From: Aminipila butyrica
GTDB lineage: Bacteria > Bacillota > Clostridia > Peptostreptococcales > Anaerovoracaceae
Direction of reading: 5' to 3'
Assembly (NCBI RefSeq): GCF_010669305.1
Contig: NZ_CP048649.1
Span: 1,116,001-1,180,000 of the forward strand
DNA: 64,000 nt
This document shows, one piece after another, positions 25,470-35,667 of this stretch; within the stretch, counting starts at the first letter, position 1; every line of letters starts with the position of its first letter. The notes under the pieces are model-generated. The model saw nothing but the letters and a program-made list of their open reading frames with translations. It did not search any database and was not told where the DNA came from. The position numbers were made by a program, and so were the translations under genes.

Positions 25470-27484
25470 ATGACAAATAGTACAAATGTACCCAATAGAT
25501 TGAAAAATGAAACCTCCCCATACCTGCTGCAGCATGCGTATAATCCAGTAAACTGGTATCCATGGTGTCCGGAAGCCTTTGACAAGGCCAGGAAAGAAGA
25601 TAAACCGATTTTTCTCTCTATTGGGTACAGCTGACCTATGGTTGACATAGGACTTGTCATTGGTGTCATGTGATGGCACACGAAAGTTTTGAAGACCAGC
25701 AGACCGCGGAAGTGTTAAATGAACACTTTGTTTCCATCAAAGTGGACAAGGAGGAGCGGCCCGACATCGACAGCATCTATATGGCTGTCTGCCAGGCCTT
25801 TACGGGAAGCGGAGGATGGCCGACCAGCATTTTTATGACCTGGGAGCAAAAACCATTCTTTGCAGGAACTTATTTTCCGAAGGAATCTAACTATGGCAAG
25901 ATGAGCTTTAAGAATCTGCTTCAGGCCATGCTTCGGTATTGGCGGGAAGATCGGGAGAAGCTGCTGTCTGTATCTCAGGAGATGGTAGAGCACCTCCGGG
26001 GACGAAATCAACTATTTCAAGGTGAATCTGCGGACGAGAAGCTGCCGGAGCAGGCAGTGCGTCTGTTTGCACGGGGATTTGACCGGGAGAATGGAGGCTT
26101 TGGATCGGCGCCTAAGTTTCCGATGCCACACAATCTACTGTTTTTAATGAGCTATTATGAGAAAGACCCTAACGCAGAGATTTTGCCAATGGTGGAGAAG
26201 ACGTTACTTCACATGTACAAAGGAGGCCTATTCGATCACGTGGGGTACGGGTTTTCCCGGTATTCTACGGATGCACGCTTTCTAGTACCCCATTTTGAGA
26301 AGATGCTCTACGACAATGCCTTGCTGCTCATGAGCTACAGGGCCGCCTTTGAACTGACGGGAAAATCTGTTTACCGGCAGGTGGCAGAGAAGACGGCAGC
26401 CTATGTGCTCCGAGAGCTGACCAGCCCAGAAGGTGGATTTTACTGCGCCCAGGATGCGGACAGTCAAGGGGTAGAAGGGAAATTTTACCTAATAGATTAC
26501 AGCGAAATCACTCGTCTGTTGGGGCAGGAGACGGGAGCGGCGTTTAACAGATATTACGGGATTTCTCTCGAAGGCAATTTTGAAGGCAGCAATATACCGA
26601 ACCTATTGGAAAATGATCAGATGGATGAACGTTTCCTGAATCATCTCCCTCAGGTATATGAGTACAGAAAGTCCCGGCTGCCCTTGCATTTGGACGATAA
26701 GATATTGACCTCCTGGAATGGTCTGATGATAGGAGCGCTGGCCGGGCTTTATCGAGCTACAGGGGCCATAAAATATTTGCAAGCGGCTGAAAAGGCGTAT
26801 GCTTTTGTTGAGGAAAACCTGCGAGAGGGCGATACCCTTTATGTCAGTTGGCGGCAAGGCGCTCGTTCAGCTAAAGGATTTTTGGACGATTATGCTTTTT
26901 ATGTTTTTGCTCTTTTGGAACTGTATGAAGCCACTTGGAATGAGGTCTATTTGGATCAGGCAGAGCGGTTGTGCCACAAAGCGGTGTCAGACTTTTGGGA
27001 TCAGGAACAAGGGGGATTTTTCCTGTATGGAAAGGAGAATCAGCAGCTGATCGCCGTACCGAAGGAAACTTATGACGGAGCCATTCCCAGTGGCAATTCC
27101 GTCATGGCCTATAATCTGGTGGAGTTATCCCGCATGAGGGAGAAGGCCCTATTGGCGGAAACGGCTGAAAAACAGCTAGCCTTTCTTTCTGCAGCGGCTA
27201 AGGAATATCCAGCGGGTTACAGCTTTTTCCTGCTGGCATTGCTGCGATATCTGGAGCCTCCAGCGGAGGTGGTCTGTGTGCTGGCCCAGCCTTCGGATCG
27301 AGGGGACTTGGCGGTTCTGCGAAATCGTCTAAGACATGTGCGGGTTCGGATTCTCGGAGAGCAGACGGAAGAATACCGACTGTTGAATGGCAGAATGACC
27401 TTCTATGTGTGCAAGAATCACAGCTGTCTGCCACCGTCTAATGATCTGGAGGCGGTATTGGGAGCAGAGATTGAAAGGTGCTGA
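25470..27484 (+). pseudogene. YyaL/DUF255-type thioredoxin-like gene interrupted by a 20-bp insertion
   Basis: ATG 25470, behind AAAGGTGG, encodes the conserved YyaL N-terminus (SPYLLQHAYNPVNWYPW, then KPIFLSIGYS) and stops at 25632. In another frame the protein resumes exactly with T-CHWCHVMAHESFED and continues to 27484 through the glycosidase-like (alpha/alpha) part. Removing bases 25632-25651 restores a single 664-codon frame. The extra 20 bases contain CCTATG-GTTGA-CATAGG, an inverted repeat. Translation could restart at GTG 25670, giving 604 aa lacking the CHWC motif. Known relatives carry CHWC; their role is poorly defined. Confidence 0.85.
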
Positions 27485-27565
27485 TTGTCTGCTCATCAGG
27501 GCAGATGCCTGATTTTCAGTTCAGACCAGGCTGGATAAACGGAGCCTCCAGATATTGGATAACAG

Positions 27566-27594
27566 TTTTCAGGTCCCCGACAATGTGATATACT
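27566..27594 (+). promoter_or_regulatory. Promoter for copper-amine-oxidase-like gene
   Basis: TTTTCA (27566-27571), 17-bp spacer, TATACT (27589-27594), about 50 bp before the start codon. Confidence 0.5.
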
Positions 27595-27644
27595 GGAGCA
27601 AACAGTAAGCCGCAATAGAAGTCGTAATAAAGGGAGTAAGTTAG

Positions 27645-28763
27645 ATGAGAAAACAGATTTTAGGGGGAGTGCTGGCACTGTGCCTGCTGGTTGCAAGTCC
27701 GGTATGGGCTGCTGAGAAGCCAGCGCTGGGGTTTCAGGTAAACGGAACCAGTGCAGTTTTCACGGAGGAGACCGGGCTGCCCTACCTCAGTGAAAGTGGC
27801 CGGGCGATGATGCCTCTGCGAGCCTGCCTGTCAGCGATCGGCTGCAAGGTGGATTGGAATCAGGAGAAGCAGACCGCCATATTGGATAAACATTCGCTTC
27901 AAGTTCAGGTGCCCGTCGGTGAGGCTTTCCTCTATGTAAATGGCCGAAAGGTGGCGACGGACAGCCCGGCAGCTTTGAAGAATGGTCGGGTCTATGTGCC
28001 GCTGCGAGTAGTGTTGGAAGCCTTTGGCTACGGCGTGGATTGGGACAATCAATCGGGCACCGTCCAGGCTACAGAGCTGACAGCTTTCAATATAAATGGA
28101 GGGACTACCGGTATCTTTTCCAGACAACAGTTGAATTTTGACGGCTTTGATGGTATAGAAGGGGATGTAACACTGCCATATGTGACGATTGGGGAAAAGG
28201 GTGATTGTCCTTATGTGTATTTCGGCCTGGACTGGGCCAACGATTTGGGCAACTTGGAGGGGGGCTTTCAATTTATAGAAGACTCTTCTCATGAGGCCTA
28301 CAACAAATGGACGGTGTTTATGCGGCAGGGAAATTCCTGGCTGAGCGGAAATCAAGTATATCTGGATCAAGGATCTCGCCATCATTTGAAGCTGTACGCC
28401 CAGCAGGGAACTGGCGGCCAGATGGAAGTGGTGTTGGAGTTAGACGGTGCACCGGTAATCCGCAAGGTATCTGAGCGGTCAGACTTTCAGCAGGCAGGGA
28501 TTAAGGCTGTGTTGTCCATAGCTATGTCGAAAGTGTTCGATGGCAGCAACTGCCCCTCGTCCTTTACGGGCGCTAGGCTGGACAATGTGCAGGTATCTAG
28601 AATAGGAGAAGAAATCTATCGGCCACTGACCGACTATCCGCAGTATTACAGGTGGAATCGGACCAGCGGAGCTTCAGGTATGTGGCTGGGAACGGTAGAT
28701 TGTGTGCCGAACTATATACACTACCTGCCAGATGGCAGCTTGTCTATTTACAAAGGGGAATAA
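27645..28763 (+). CDS. Secreted protein with copper-amine-oxidase N-terminal-like domain
   Basis: 372 aa. A signal peptide ending near SPVWA is followed by two copies of the stalk-type 'CuAO_N1' pattern: GRAMMPLRACLSAIGCKVDW and GRVYVPLRVVLEAFGYGVDW (about 45-145). The rest is beta-rich and unrecognised. These domains are common in Clostridia surface proteins and do not imply amine-oxidase activity; no catalytic Tyr/His set is seen. Own promoter and terminator. Confidence 0.82.
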   Translation: MRKQILGGVLALCLLVASPVWAAEKPALGFQVNGTSAVFTEETGLPYLSESGRAMMPLRACLSAIGCKVDWNQEKQTAILDKHSLQVQVPVGEAFLYVNGRKVATDSPAALKNGRVYVPLRVVLEAFGYGVDWDNQSGTVQATELTAFNINGGTTGIFSRQQLNFDGFDGIEGDVTLPYVTIGEKGDCPYVYFGLDWANDLGNLEGGFQFIEDSSHEAYNKWTVFMRQGNSWLSGNQVYLDQGSRHHLKLYAQQGTGGQMEVVLELDGAPVIRKVSERSDFQQAGIKAVLSIAMSKVFDGSNCPSSFTGARLDNVQVSRIGEEIYRPLTDYPQYYRWNRTSGASGMWLGTVDCVPNYIHYLPDGSLSIYKGE

Positions 28764-28802
28764 ACAGCCATAAATGATTAGATGCTAATCGCTCTGGACT
28801 GT

Positions 28803-28835
28803 AAAAAAGCTTCGGCAGCCGCCGGAGCTTTTTTG
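28803..28835 (+). terminator. Intrinsic terminator
   Basis: AAAAGCTTCGGC/GCCGGAGCTTTT stem (one mismatch) with AGCC loop and T-run. Confidence 0.85.
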
Positions 28836-28962
28836 TCCTGCTGGGGGTTTTCTCCTAGTAGTTTCGTCTAAAATTATCATAAGAAGTTCTTGCTTGTATG
28901 TTATAATAAATGCCAGATTAAGATTTTGTGTCTTGAGCAGAGTGAAAGGAATGAACCTACAT

Positions 28963-30261
28963 ATGAGAAATCGACGAATACAATTTATCAGCAGATATTT
29001 TGGCCATGACCTTGATTTTCGTGTCCGGCTGTTTAATGTATTGGCCATGGGCGGGACCGTCATCAGCTTTGCTATGGTACTTGTGGGGATTGCAATTGAT
29101 GCGGGGATGGGAAACATTGGTGGAAACTTTATTTCGGTCATCCTATCCTATGGGCTGCTTCGTTATTCTCAGCGTACTGGTCGATACCAGCTCTGTTATT
29201 TTATTACTATCATCGCTATCTTTATGGTGCTATTCCCGGTTTTGTTTTTCACAGCAGGGGGCTATCACAGCGGAATGTCCAGCTTCTTTGTTTTTGCAGT
29301 GGCTTTTACTATTCTAATGTTGGAGGGGAAAAGAGCCATTGCCGTGTCTTTTGCAGAAGTTATCCTGTACCTTTCTATTTGTATCATCGCTTTTCGCCAT
29401 CCCGAATTGGTCAACCCATGGGAGCGGGAGCAAGACTTGCTCACCGATGTGATTGTGGGCTTCGTATCAGTCAGTGTTGTATTGGGCACCATGCTCTACT
29501 TCCACTTTAAACTCTACAACGAGCAGCAAAAGCAGCTTGCCGAGCAAAACATCTTGCTGAGCCAACTTAACCGAATGAAAACGGAGCTGTTTGCCAACAT
29601 CTCCCATGAGCTAAAAACGCCGCTGACTGTTATCTCCGTACATGCCCAACGGGCCGAGGCGCTTTTAGAGTTGGGACGGGATGGGGACCTGGAGAAGATT
29701 CATGAATCCCATGCTTTGGTATATGATGAAGCAATGCGACTTTCCCGCTTGGTAGATAGCACCTTGAGATTGGCGTTTCTGCAGGAAGCTGGTGAACGAA
29801 AAACGACACAGGATATTTGTAGTATCCTCCGGACTACGGCGGAGGCCTATCGAAGCTTGCTGGAGAAAAAAGGGAACACCCTTTTGCTTTCCTTGCCGGA
29901 GACGCCTCTTCTGGTGTATGGGCATGCTGATCAGCTGGTGCAACTTATTTCCAATCTGCTCAGCAATGCTGGAGCTCACACGAAACAGGGGCATATACAC
30001 ATAAGTGCGGAGCAGCAAGATGAAGAGATTGTTTTTCATATCACCGATACCGGCACGGGCATTGCGCTCGAGCTTCTCTCCCGAATATTTGAGCGAGGCA
30101 TAACAGACGGAGGTGGCAGCGGACTTGGTCTGTCGATTTGCCTACAGATTGCCCATGATCACTGTGGTGAGATTATGATTGACAGCGTACAGGGAGAGGG
30201 AACTCGAGTCAAGGTCAAATTACCGCTATACAGGGAGGAGGGTTCTTATGCCGAAAGCTAG
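28963..30261 (+). CDS. Membrane sensor histidine kinase
   Basis: 432 aa. I chose ATG 28963, 12 nt after AAAGGA; ATG 28951 would abut that site. About six membrane segments (residues 20-190) form the sensor, then a HisKA domain with the phospho-accepting His in NISHELKTPL and an HATPase domain ending in GSGLGLSICLQIA. It overlaps the response-regulator gene by 14 bp. The signal is unknown; no obvious target gene is adjacent except the large SLH protein downstream. Confidence 0.92.
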   Translation: MRNRRIQFISRYFGHDLDFRVRLFNVLAMGGTVISFAMVLVGIAIDAGMGNIGGNFISVILSYGLLRYSQRTGRYQLCYFITIIAIFMVLFPVLFFTAGGYHSGMSSFFVFAVAFTILMLEGKRAIAVSFAEVILYLSICIIAFRHPELVNPWEREQDLLTDVIVGFVSVSVVLGTMLYFHFKLYNEQQKQLAEQNILLSQLNRMKTELFANISHELKTPLTVISVHAQRAEALLELGRDGDLEKIHESHALVYDEAMRLSRLVDSTLRLAFLQEAGERKTTQDICSILRTTAEAYRSLLEKKGNTLLLSLPETPLLVYGHADQLVQLISNLLSNAGAHTKQGHIHISAEQQDEEIVFHITDTGTGIALELLSRIFERGITDGGGSGLGLSICLQIAHDHCGEIMIDSVQGEGTRVKVKLPLYREEGSYAES

Positions 30262-30922
30262 ACTACTGCTCATTGAGGATAATCCCCGGATTCAGCTTGC
30301 CAATAAGGATATGTTGGAGCTGTTGGGTTATCAGGTGGCCATTGCCATGAACCTTGCCGAAGCAAGGATGAGCCTTTCTAAACAGGTACCGGATGTGGTG
30401 GTGCTGGATATTATGCTGCCCGATGGAAGTGGACTGGACTTTCTGAGAGAATTGCGCCAGTACACGGATCTCCCCATATTAATGCTAACGGCACTGGGGA
30501 CAACCGAGGATACCGTGCGGGGCCTTTCCCTTGGTGCGGATGATTATCTTGCCAAGCCCTATGACTATCGTGTGTTGGCCGCACGAGTAGAGGCCTTACT
30601 GCGTCGGGCGGGGAAGGTCCCCGAGACACTGACGAAAGGTGCGCTTCAATTTGATCTGTTGGCAAATCAGGTGTTTTTGAACGGTAAAGACTTGCTGCTG
30701 ACAAAGAAAGAGTTTGCGGTTCTGCTTTTCTTGGTGAAGAATGAAGGACGCGCGTTTTCCTCAAAGCACCTGTATGAAACGGTGTGGAAACAGTCGATGG
30801 TGGGAGATGATGGTGCCGTTAAGAATACCGTTTACCGCCTGCGCAAAAAGCTGGGGGCGTTTTTCTCCATTCAATATGATACAAATGAGGAAGGGTACAT
30901 CTTTGAATCGTTTTCAGATTAA
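30248..30922 (+). CDS. OmpR-family response regulator
   Basis: 224 aa. Receiver domain with phospho-acceptor Asp in VVVLDIMLPDGSG and the Lys in YLAKPYD, then a winged-helix DNA-binding domain (about 130-224). Start at 30248 lies behind GGAGGAGGG and inside the kinase gene, so translation is coupled. Partner of the upstream kinase. Terminator immediately follows. Confidence 0.93.
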   Translation: MPKARLLLIEDNPRIQLANKDMLELLGYQVAIAMNLAEARMSLSKQVPDVVVLDIMLPDGSGLDFLRELRQYTDLPILMLTALGTTEDTVRGLSLGADDYLAKPYDYRVLAARVEALLRRAGKVPETLTKGALQFDLLANQVFLNGKDLLLTKKEFAVLLFLVKNEGRAFSSKHLYETVWKQSMVGDDGAVKNTVYRLRKKLGAFFSIQYDTNEEGYIFESFSD

Positions 30923-30923
30923 T

Positions 30924-30946
30924 GGCGCGTCAAGCGCCGTTTTTTG
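30924..30946 (+). terminator. Intrinsic terminator
   Basis: GGCGC/GCGCC stem with GTCAA loop, then six T. Confidence 0.8.
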
Positions 30947-31088
30947 TACCTGCCGGTCACATTTTTGCGACTGAATTCCATTTTCTTATTGACAAATGGT
31001 AAAATATAGCCATGAATTCACGTGAGCGCCCATACGGGCGCTTTCGGCATTTTTATTAAAAAATATTTGCTATAAGCGGGAGGAGGAA
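30947..31088 (+). promoter_or_regulatory. Leader with extended -10 promoter and strong hairpin
   Basis: TGGTAAAAT (about 31000) resembles an extended -10 element. A hairpin AGCGCCC/GGGCGCT with a short loop follows at about 31025-31042, then an A/T-rich tract and AGGAGG before the first tiny ORF. I recognise no riboswitch class. Confidence 0.4.
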
Positions 31089-31163
31089 ATGATATTGAAA
31101 GACGGGGATTTTAATGGCAGGATTTTTCATCTTGCCGACATAGCAGAAAACGAAGTCAACTGA
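31089..31163 (+). CDS. Tiny leader ORF 1 (24 aa)
   Basis: ATG 31089 stands 3 nt after a strong GGGAGGAGG. The 24-codon frame reads through a hydrophilic peptide (begins MILKDGDFNG) to TGA. No family recognised. It may be a translated leader rather than a functional peptide. Confidence 0.4.
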   Translation: MILKDGDFNGRIFHLADIAENEVN

Positions 31164-31245
31164 GGCGGTAACTCAAAAAAAATACGTTTGTGTAACCGGC
31201 ATCATCGGGGACAAATTAATACCATAATAAAAAGGAGGAACAAAA

Positions 31246-31299
31246 ATGACTTTAATCCATCAATTTGCAAATGAGAAAAAGGAGGGGCGGATTCAATGA
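31246..31299 (+). CDS. Tiny leader ORF 2 (17 aa), translationally coupled to the SLH gene
   Basis: ATG 31246 follows AAGGAGGAAC. The 17-codon frame ends in a TGA that overlaps the ATG of the large SLH gene (ATGA at 31296-31299). A second Shine-Dalgarno for the large gene lies inside this ORF. This layout favours coupling of the two genes. Confidence 0.5.
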   Translation: MTLIHQFANEKKEGRIQ

Positions 31300-34200
31300 A
31301 AAAAATAGCAAGTAAAATACTGGCGCTGCTGATTGCCGTGTGTCTGCTGCCAGGGATGCTGCCTGTGACAGCCCATGCAGGCATTACCATTGGAGTATCC
31401 AACCTTGATTTCGGCACGGTGGCAGAGGGATACCGGCAACCTGATGCGAGAGAAGCTTCCATAGAATTTTATGGCGTTGAGGGAAGTTATACAGGTATCA
31501 GTGCAAGCCTTGAAAAAGGAAATGATTCAAACTTTATAATAACCGAGGGATTATCTTCCGACACGGTTGATAGTACTAACAACAAGCTGACCTTTCGTGC
31601 TCAGCCCAAAGGGAATCTCCTTGCCGGCCTCTATACTGAGCAAGTGATTGTTACGGGCAGCGATGCGCTTAGTGTGAATATTTCTTTAACCTTTGAAGTA
31701 TGTGACTCAGCCAGCTTCGGCGCCAGCATCGCCCCAAACTCTCATACCTTTCCGGAGCAAGACTACTCCTATTTCAACCCAGCGGTGGAACAAATATTCA
31801 CCTTAACCAATACCGGCTCAGTACGTCTTAGCGGGTTGAAAGCAACGCTGGAAAGAGGTGAAGCTTTTGAAATCGAGACGGCCCTATCTTCTCAGGAGCT
31901 TACTAAGAAGGGGGATAGCGCAACGGTCAAGGTGCAGTCTAAATCCCATCTACTTCCGGGAATCTATACCGATACCCTTCAAATTAGCGGCGACAACGGC
32001 GAGGTGGACACCGTTGACCTCCATTTTACGATAACCCCCGGGGCACCAGCCATTATTACACCGCCGAGTAATCAAAATGTAGCAGCCGGAGGGAGCGTAA
32101 CATTCACGGTAGACGCTGTCGGAGATCCGGAACCGACTTACACGTGGTCTTACTCTTTGGACGGGTATGCTTGGTACTACATCCAAGCAAGCAGCATTTA
32201 TTCTTTTGTGGGAGACAATCTCCAGCTTCAAAATATCCCGGCTGCTTACAACGGATGTCAATACAAAGTTGATATCAATAACAGTAAGGGTGGCGTTTCT
32301 ACCAATCCTGTCACCCTGACCGTGACAGGCAGCAGTGCCCCAGGGAATGTTATCATTGAAGACAACAGCAGCTTACCACAATACAGTTCCTGCGCAGGAA
32401 ACGGTTTTGGCCCACAGGGAAATATCACTACCTACCGTGAAGCAACTTACGGCACGGCTTCCGGCAATACCCTTACTATAAAATCAGGTAATTTTACCTC
32501 AGATTGGGTGTCTTTTTACGGCGGATATACCGAAAGAACGGCTGAGGATGCGGAAAACAATCAGGTCTTTGTCAATGGCGGAAACTTTGCAGGAGCGCCT
32601 CAAAGCATTTTGGGAGGACGAAGCAAAAATAACTCCAAAAACAATACGGTTACCTTAAATAATTTTACGGGAATTCTTGATAGTGCATGTGGCAGCGGCC
32701 TTAGTTCCAGCGGAGACGCTACAGGCAATAAGGTTGTTATCGCCAGCGATTCCGGCAGCATCAATCAAGTTGTCGGGGGGTATGCAATGAATGACGCTGT
32801 CGGTAACACGGTGGAGATAAAGAGCGATGGCATCAAAATCGCGAGGTACCTCTGCGGTGGGCAATCATCCTTTGGTAATGCCACAAACAACACGGTGAGC
32901 ATATCCGGCCATGGGGATTTAAGCACGGCTTTGCTGAACGGTGGCTATTCAGAGCTCTCAACGGATGCCTTTACAGGCAATACGCTGAACCTGAACGTGT
33001 CCGGTCAGCAGGTCAAGGGGTTAGGCGGCTTTGAATATTATAACTTTAAACTGCCGTCCACTATTTCCAGCGGCGGCACCATGCTTACCGTAACGGAAGG
33101 GGATGGAAAATATTCCACGCCCGGACCGGTGGATATCGAAAATACAAAAATCGGTATCAGTCTTGATGGGCAGCCGTCCCTTTCCAAAGGGGATAAAGTT
33201 GTATTGGTGGATTCCAGTGCAAAAGGATTGACCGGCACACCTACCACCACATCGGTGACCGCATCAAAGTATACCTTTGCGCTTTCGGTTGAAGGCGGCA
33301 AGCTAGTGGCGACAGTGACCGATGTTTCTTCTTCCGGAGGTAAAGGCTCCGGCGGTTCTTCTTCCGGAAAAACGACGACCACACCTACAACAGATACGCA
33401 GTCTGGTCAATCGGTGACCGCAACGGCTTCTGTAACCGCGACGGCGGGAACAAATGGTTCTGCCAGTGCATCTGTCTCTGCCAAAACCATCACAGATGTT
33501 ATTGCAAAGGCTCAGGCCGATGCAAAAGCCCAAGGAAAGACGGATAGCGACATCAAGCTGGCTATCACACTGAACAATCCGGCGAGCACCAAATCACTTG
33601 ACATTTTGCTCTCTCAGCCGATATTCAAACAACTAACCGATTCAAAGGTGCAGCAGCTCGAATTAAACGGTCAGCTTCTATCGATGAATTTTAATTCGAA
33701 AGCGCTGAATCAGATTCAGTCACAAAGCTCCGGTGATGTGACGGTCGCCATCCATCCGGTAACCGTTCAAGGTGTTCGCAATGCCTATGATATCACGCTG
33801 AACAGCGTCAAGGATGGCAAAGCCCAGCTGATTAGCAATCTTGGCAAAGGCAGCGTCACGCTCTCCATTCCTTACACCCCGGCAGCAAACGAAAACACTG
33901 GTCGCCTGTACGCCGTTTATGTAGATGAAAACGGCAAACTCACCCGTATCGACGACTCGGCTTACGATACAAAGAGCAAGAGCATGATTTTCAGTACTAA
34001 TCATTTTTCCGTGTATGGGATAGCCTATGACTCTTCTTTTACAGATACCAGCAGCCATTGGGCAAAGGGAAGCATTGATTATGTGGTAAACCGCGGTCTA
34101 TTCAGCGGTCTGGCAGATGGCACTTTCCGGCCAGATGCTGCCATCACCAGAGGGGATTTCGTTACTGCCCTCGGTAGACTCTCTGCTGTAAACATAAGTG

Positions 34201-34601
34201 ATTACACAAAGAGCAGCTTCACCGATGTCAAGGTAGATGCATACTATCGCCCTTACGTTGAATGGGCATATAAAAACGGCATCATTCAAGGCATCAGCAG
34301 CAGTGAATTTGCACCGAATCGCGCAATTACCCGGCAGGAAATTGCCGCCGTTTTGAATAACTATACCAAGGTTATCGGTTATAAGCTGCCAGAGGCAAGT
34401 GCGGCTGTCTCCTTTACAGATGACAGCAATATAAGTCCTGTCTTTAAAGAGGCGGTGACAGCGATGCAACAGGCAGGTATCTTAAAGGGGGATCAGAACA
34501 ATCGCTTCAATCCTAAAGCAAGTGCTACTCGCGGTGAAGTCAGTACCCTGTTTCAACGATACATTCCACTGACTGTTGATTCCAAAACGACTCAAAACTA
34601 G
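31296..34601 (+). CDS. Large secreted SLH-domain surface protein with Ig-like modules
   Basis: 1101 aa. A signal peptide ends near AHA (residue 28). Two choice-of-anchor-like modules (about 30-250) are followed by an Ig-like domain (PPSNQNVAAGGSVTFTV, about 250-345), a repeat-rich beta region with many Gly/Asn (about 350-600), a Ser/Thr/Gly linker, and three SLH repeats at the C-terminus (about 910-1095). A cell-wall-bound structural or adhesive protein. No catalytic motif seen. It follows the two-component system, which may or may not control it. Confidence 0.88.
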   Translation: MKKIASKILALLIAVCLLPGMLPVTAHAGITIGVSNLDFGTVAEGYRQPDAREASIEFYGVEGSYTGISASLEKGNDSNFIITEGLSSDTVDSTNNKLTFRAQPKGNLLAGLYTEQVIVTGSDALSVNISLTFEVCDSASFGASIAPNSHTFPEQDYSYFNPAVEQIFTLTNTGSVRLSGLKATLERGEAFEIETALSSQELTKKGDSATVKVQSKSHLLPGIYTDTLQISGDNGEVDTVDLHFTITPGAPAIITPPSNQNVAAGGSVTFTVDAVGDPEPTYTWSYSLDGYAWYYIQASSIYSFVGDNLQLQNIPAAYNGCQYKVDINNSKGGVSTNPVTLTVTGSSAPGNVIIEDNSSLPQYSSCAGNGFGPQGNITTYREATYGTASGNTLTIKSGNFTSDWVSFYGGYTERTAEDAENNQVFVNGGNFAGAPQSILGGRSKNNSKNNTVTLNNFTGILDSACGSGLSSSGDATGNKVVIASDSGSINQVVGGYAMNDAVGNTVEIKSDGIKIARYLCGGQSSFGNATNNTVSISGHGDLSTALLNGGYSELSTDAFTGNTLNLNVSGQQVKGLGGFEYYNFKLPSTISSGGTMLTVTEGDGKYSTPGPVDIENTKIGISLDGQPSLSKGDKVVLVDSSAKGLTGTPTTTSVTASKYTFALSVEGGKLVATVTDVSSSGGKGSGGSSSGKTTTTPTTDTQSGQSVTATASVTATAGTNGSASASVSAKTITDVIAKAQADAKAQGKTDSDIKLAITLNNPASTKSLDILLSQPIFKQLTDSKVQQLELNGQLLSMNFNSKALNQIQSQSSGDVTVAIHPVTVQGVRNAYDITLNSVKDGKAQLISNLGKGSVTLSIPYTPAANENTGRLYAVYVDENGKLTRIDDSAYDTKSKSMIFSTNHFSVYGIAYDSSFTDTSSHWAKGSIDYVVNRGLFSGLADGTFRPDAAITRGDFVTALGRLSAVNISDYTKSSFTDVKVDAYYRPYVEWAYKNGIIQGISSSEFAPNRAITRQEIAAVLNNYTKVIGYKLPEASAAVSFTDDSNISPVFKEAVTAMQQAGILKGDQNNRFNPKASATRGEVSTLFQRYIPLTVDSKTTQN

Positions 34602-34622
34602 CATCCAATAAAGAAAGCGTTG

Positions 34623-34664
34623 AAAAAATATTCCTGTGGGCAGATTCCGCAGGAATATTTTTTA
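34623..34664 (+). terminator. Intrinsic terminator
   Basis: AAATATTCCTG/CAGGAATATTT stem followed by T-run, 21 bp after the SLH gene. Confidence 0.85.
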
Positions 34665-34753
34665 TGGGGCGAGCATGTATATAAAATTGTACTTGTGAAT
34701 CAAGGGATAGTTGGTATATACTATTTTATAAGTATGTTGTGGGAGGTGGGCAT

Positions 34754-35581
34754 GTGGAAGACAAAGAGTTCTATTCCATAGGCGAAGTCAGCAAAATTTG
34801 TAATATATCCAAAAAAGCACTGCGATTTTACGACAAAATAGGAATTATATCTCCTGATAAGGTTCGCGATGACAATAATTATCGATTTTACAACAGGACG
34901 ACGCTGTTGTCTTTACCTGTCATTAAATATTATAAGCAGATGGGGTTCAAGCTGGAGGAGATGCGGGAGCTTTTTGAAGGCAATACCTATGCGCTGATTG
35001 AGCGTCAGTTCCGAAATAAGATTGATGAACTGAGGGAGTTGGAAACCACAATCCATAATAGCTACACTTCTGTCAAGGATTGGTACGATTTAATCCTGGA
35101 GGCCCAGCTGGTTATTGAGAACGATGTTCACGAGGTTGCGGTAAAGTATGTGGACACCACGGTCTATGCCTTTATGGAACAGGATTTCAACTATAATTAC
35201 AGGGAATCCATTATCAACATTGATTGGACAAACTACCTGGAGAGCATCAACAATGAGATTACTGGTTCAGTGGTACTTTTATTTCCATCCTTTCACGAAA
35301 AGATGGAGGGCACTTGCAAGCGAGCAAAGATTATGCAAAAACCACTTTTGAAGTATCAGGAGGATCAGGTGACGCGCATCGGCGGATACATGGCGGCATC
35401 CTGTTACCATATCGGAGGACATGAAAATATCCACGAGACCTATGCAAAGATTTGTGAGTGGGCGGATAGTCACGGCTATACGTGTGCCGAAGAGTGCTAT
35501 GAGCGATATGTGACCGATTACTGGACTACTAGAAATGAAGAACAGTTTGTAACAGAGATTGTAGTTCAGATCACCCGATAA
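34754..35581 (+). CDS. MerR-family regulator with GyrI-like effector domain
   Basis: 275 aa. I chose GTG 34754, 7 nt after GGAGG; the in-frame GTG at 34739 has no site. Winged HTH of MerR type (YSIGEVSKICNISKKALRFYDKIGI), a coiled-coil linker (about 75-110), and a C-terminal GyrI-like ligand domain (GGYMAASCYHIGGHENIHE to the ERYVTDY segment). BmrR-like members bind hydrophobic cations and twist over-long promoters into activity. Two promoters with a 20-bp spacer lie at 36303 and 39625, making this the best candidate activator. Choline or another quaternary amine as ligand is inference. Confidence 0.88.
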   Translation: MEDKEFYSIGEVSKICNISKKALRFYDKIGIISPDKVRDDNNYRFYNRTTLLSLPVIKYYKQMGFKLEEMRELFEGNTYALIERQFRNKIDELRELETTIHNSYTSVKDWYDLILEAQLVIENDVHEVAVKYVDTTVYAFMEQDFNYNYRESIINIDWTNYLESINNEITGSVVLLFPSFHEKMEGTCKRAKIMQKPLLKYQEDQVTRIGGYMAASCYHIGGHENIHETYAKICEWADSHGYTCAEECYERYVTDYWTTRNEEQFVTEIVVQITR

Positions 35582-35583
35582 AG

Positions 35584-35612
35584 GCATTCCCCACAGGGGA
35601 ATGTTTTTTTTG
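35584..35612 (+). terminator. Intrinsic terminator after merR
   Basis: CATTCCCC/GGGGAATG stem, ACA loop, eight T. Confidence 0.88.
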
Positions 35613-35667
35613 GAGCAAAACAAAAGAACATATTGTTAAAAGGCAGAAGAAAGTTTGAGGATGGATT

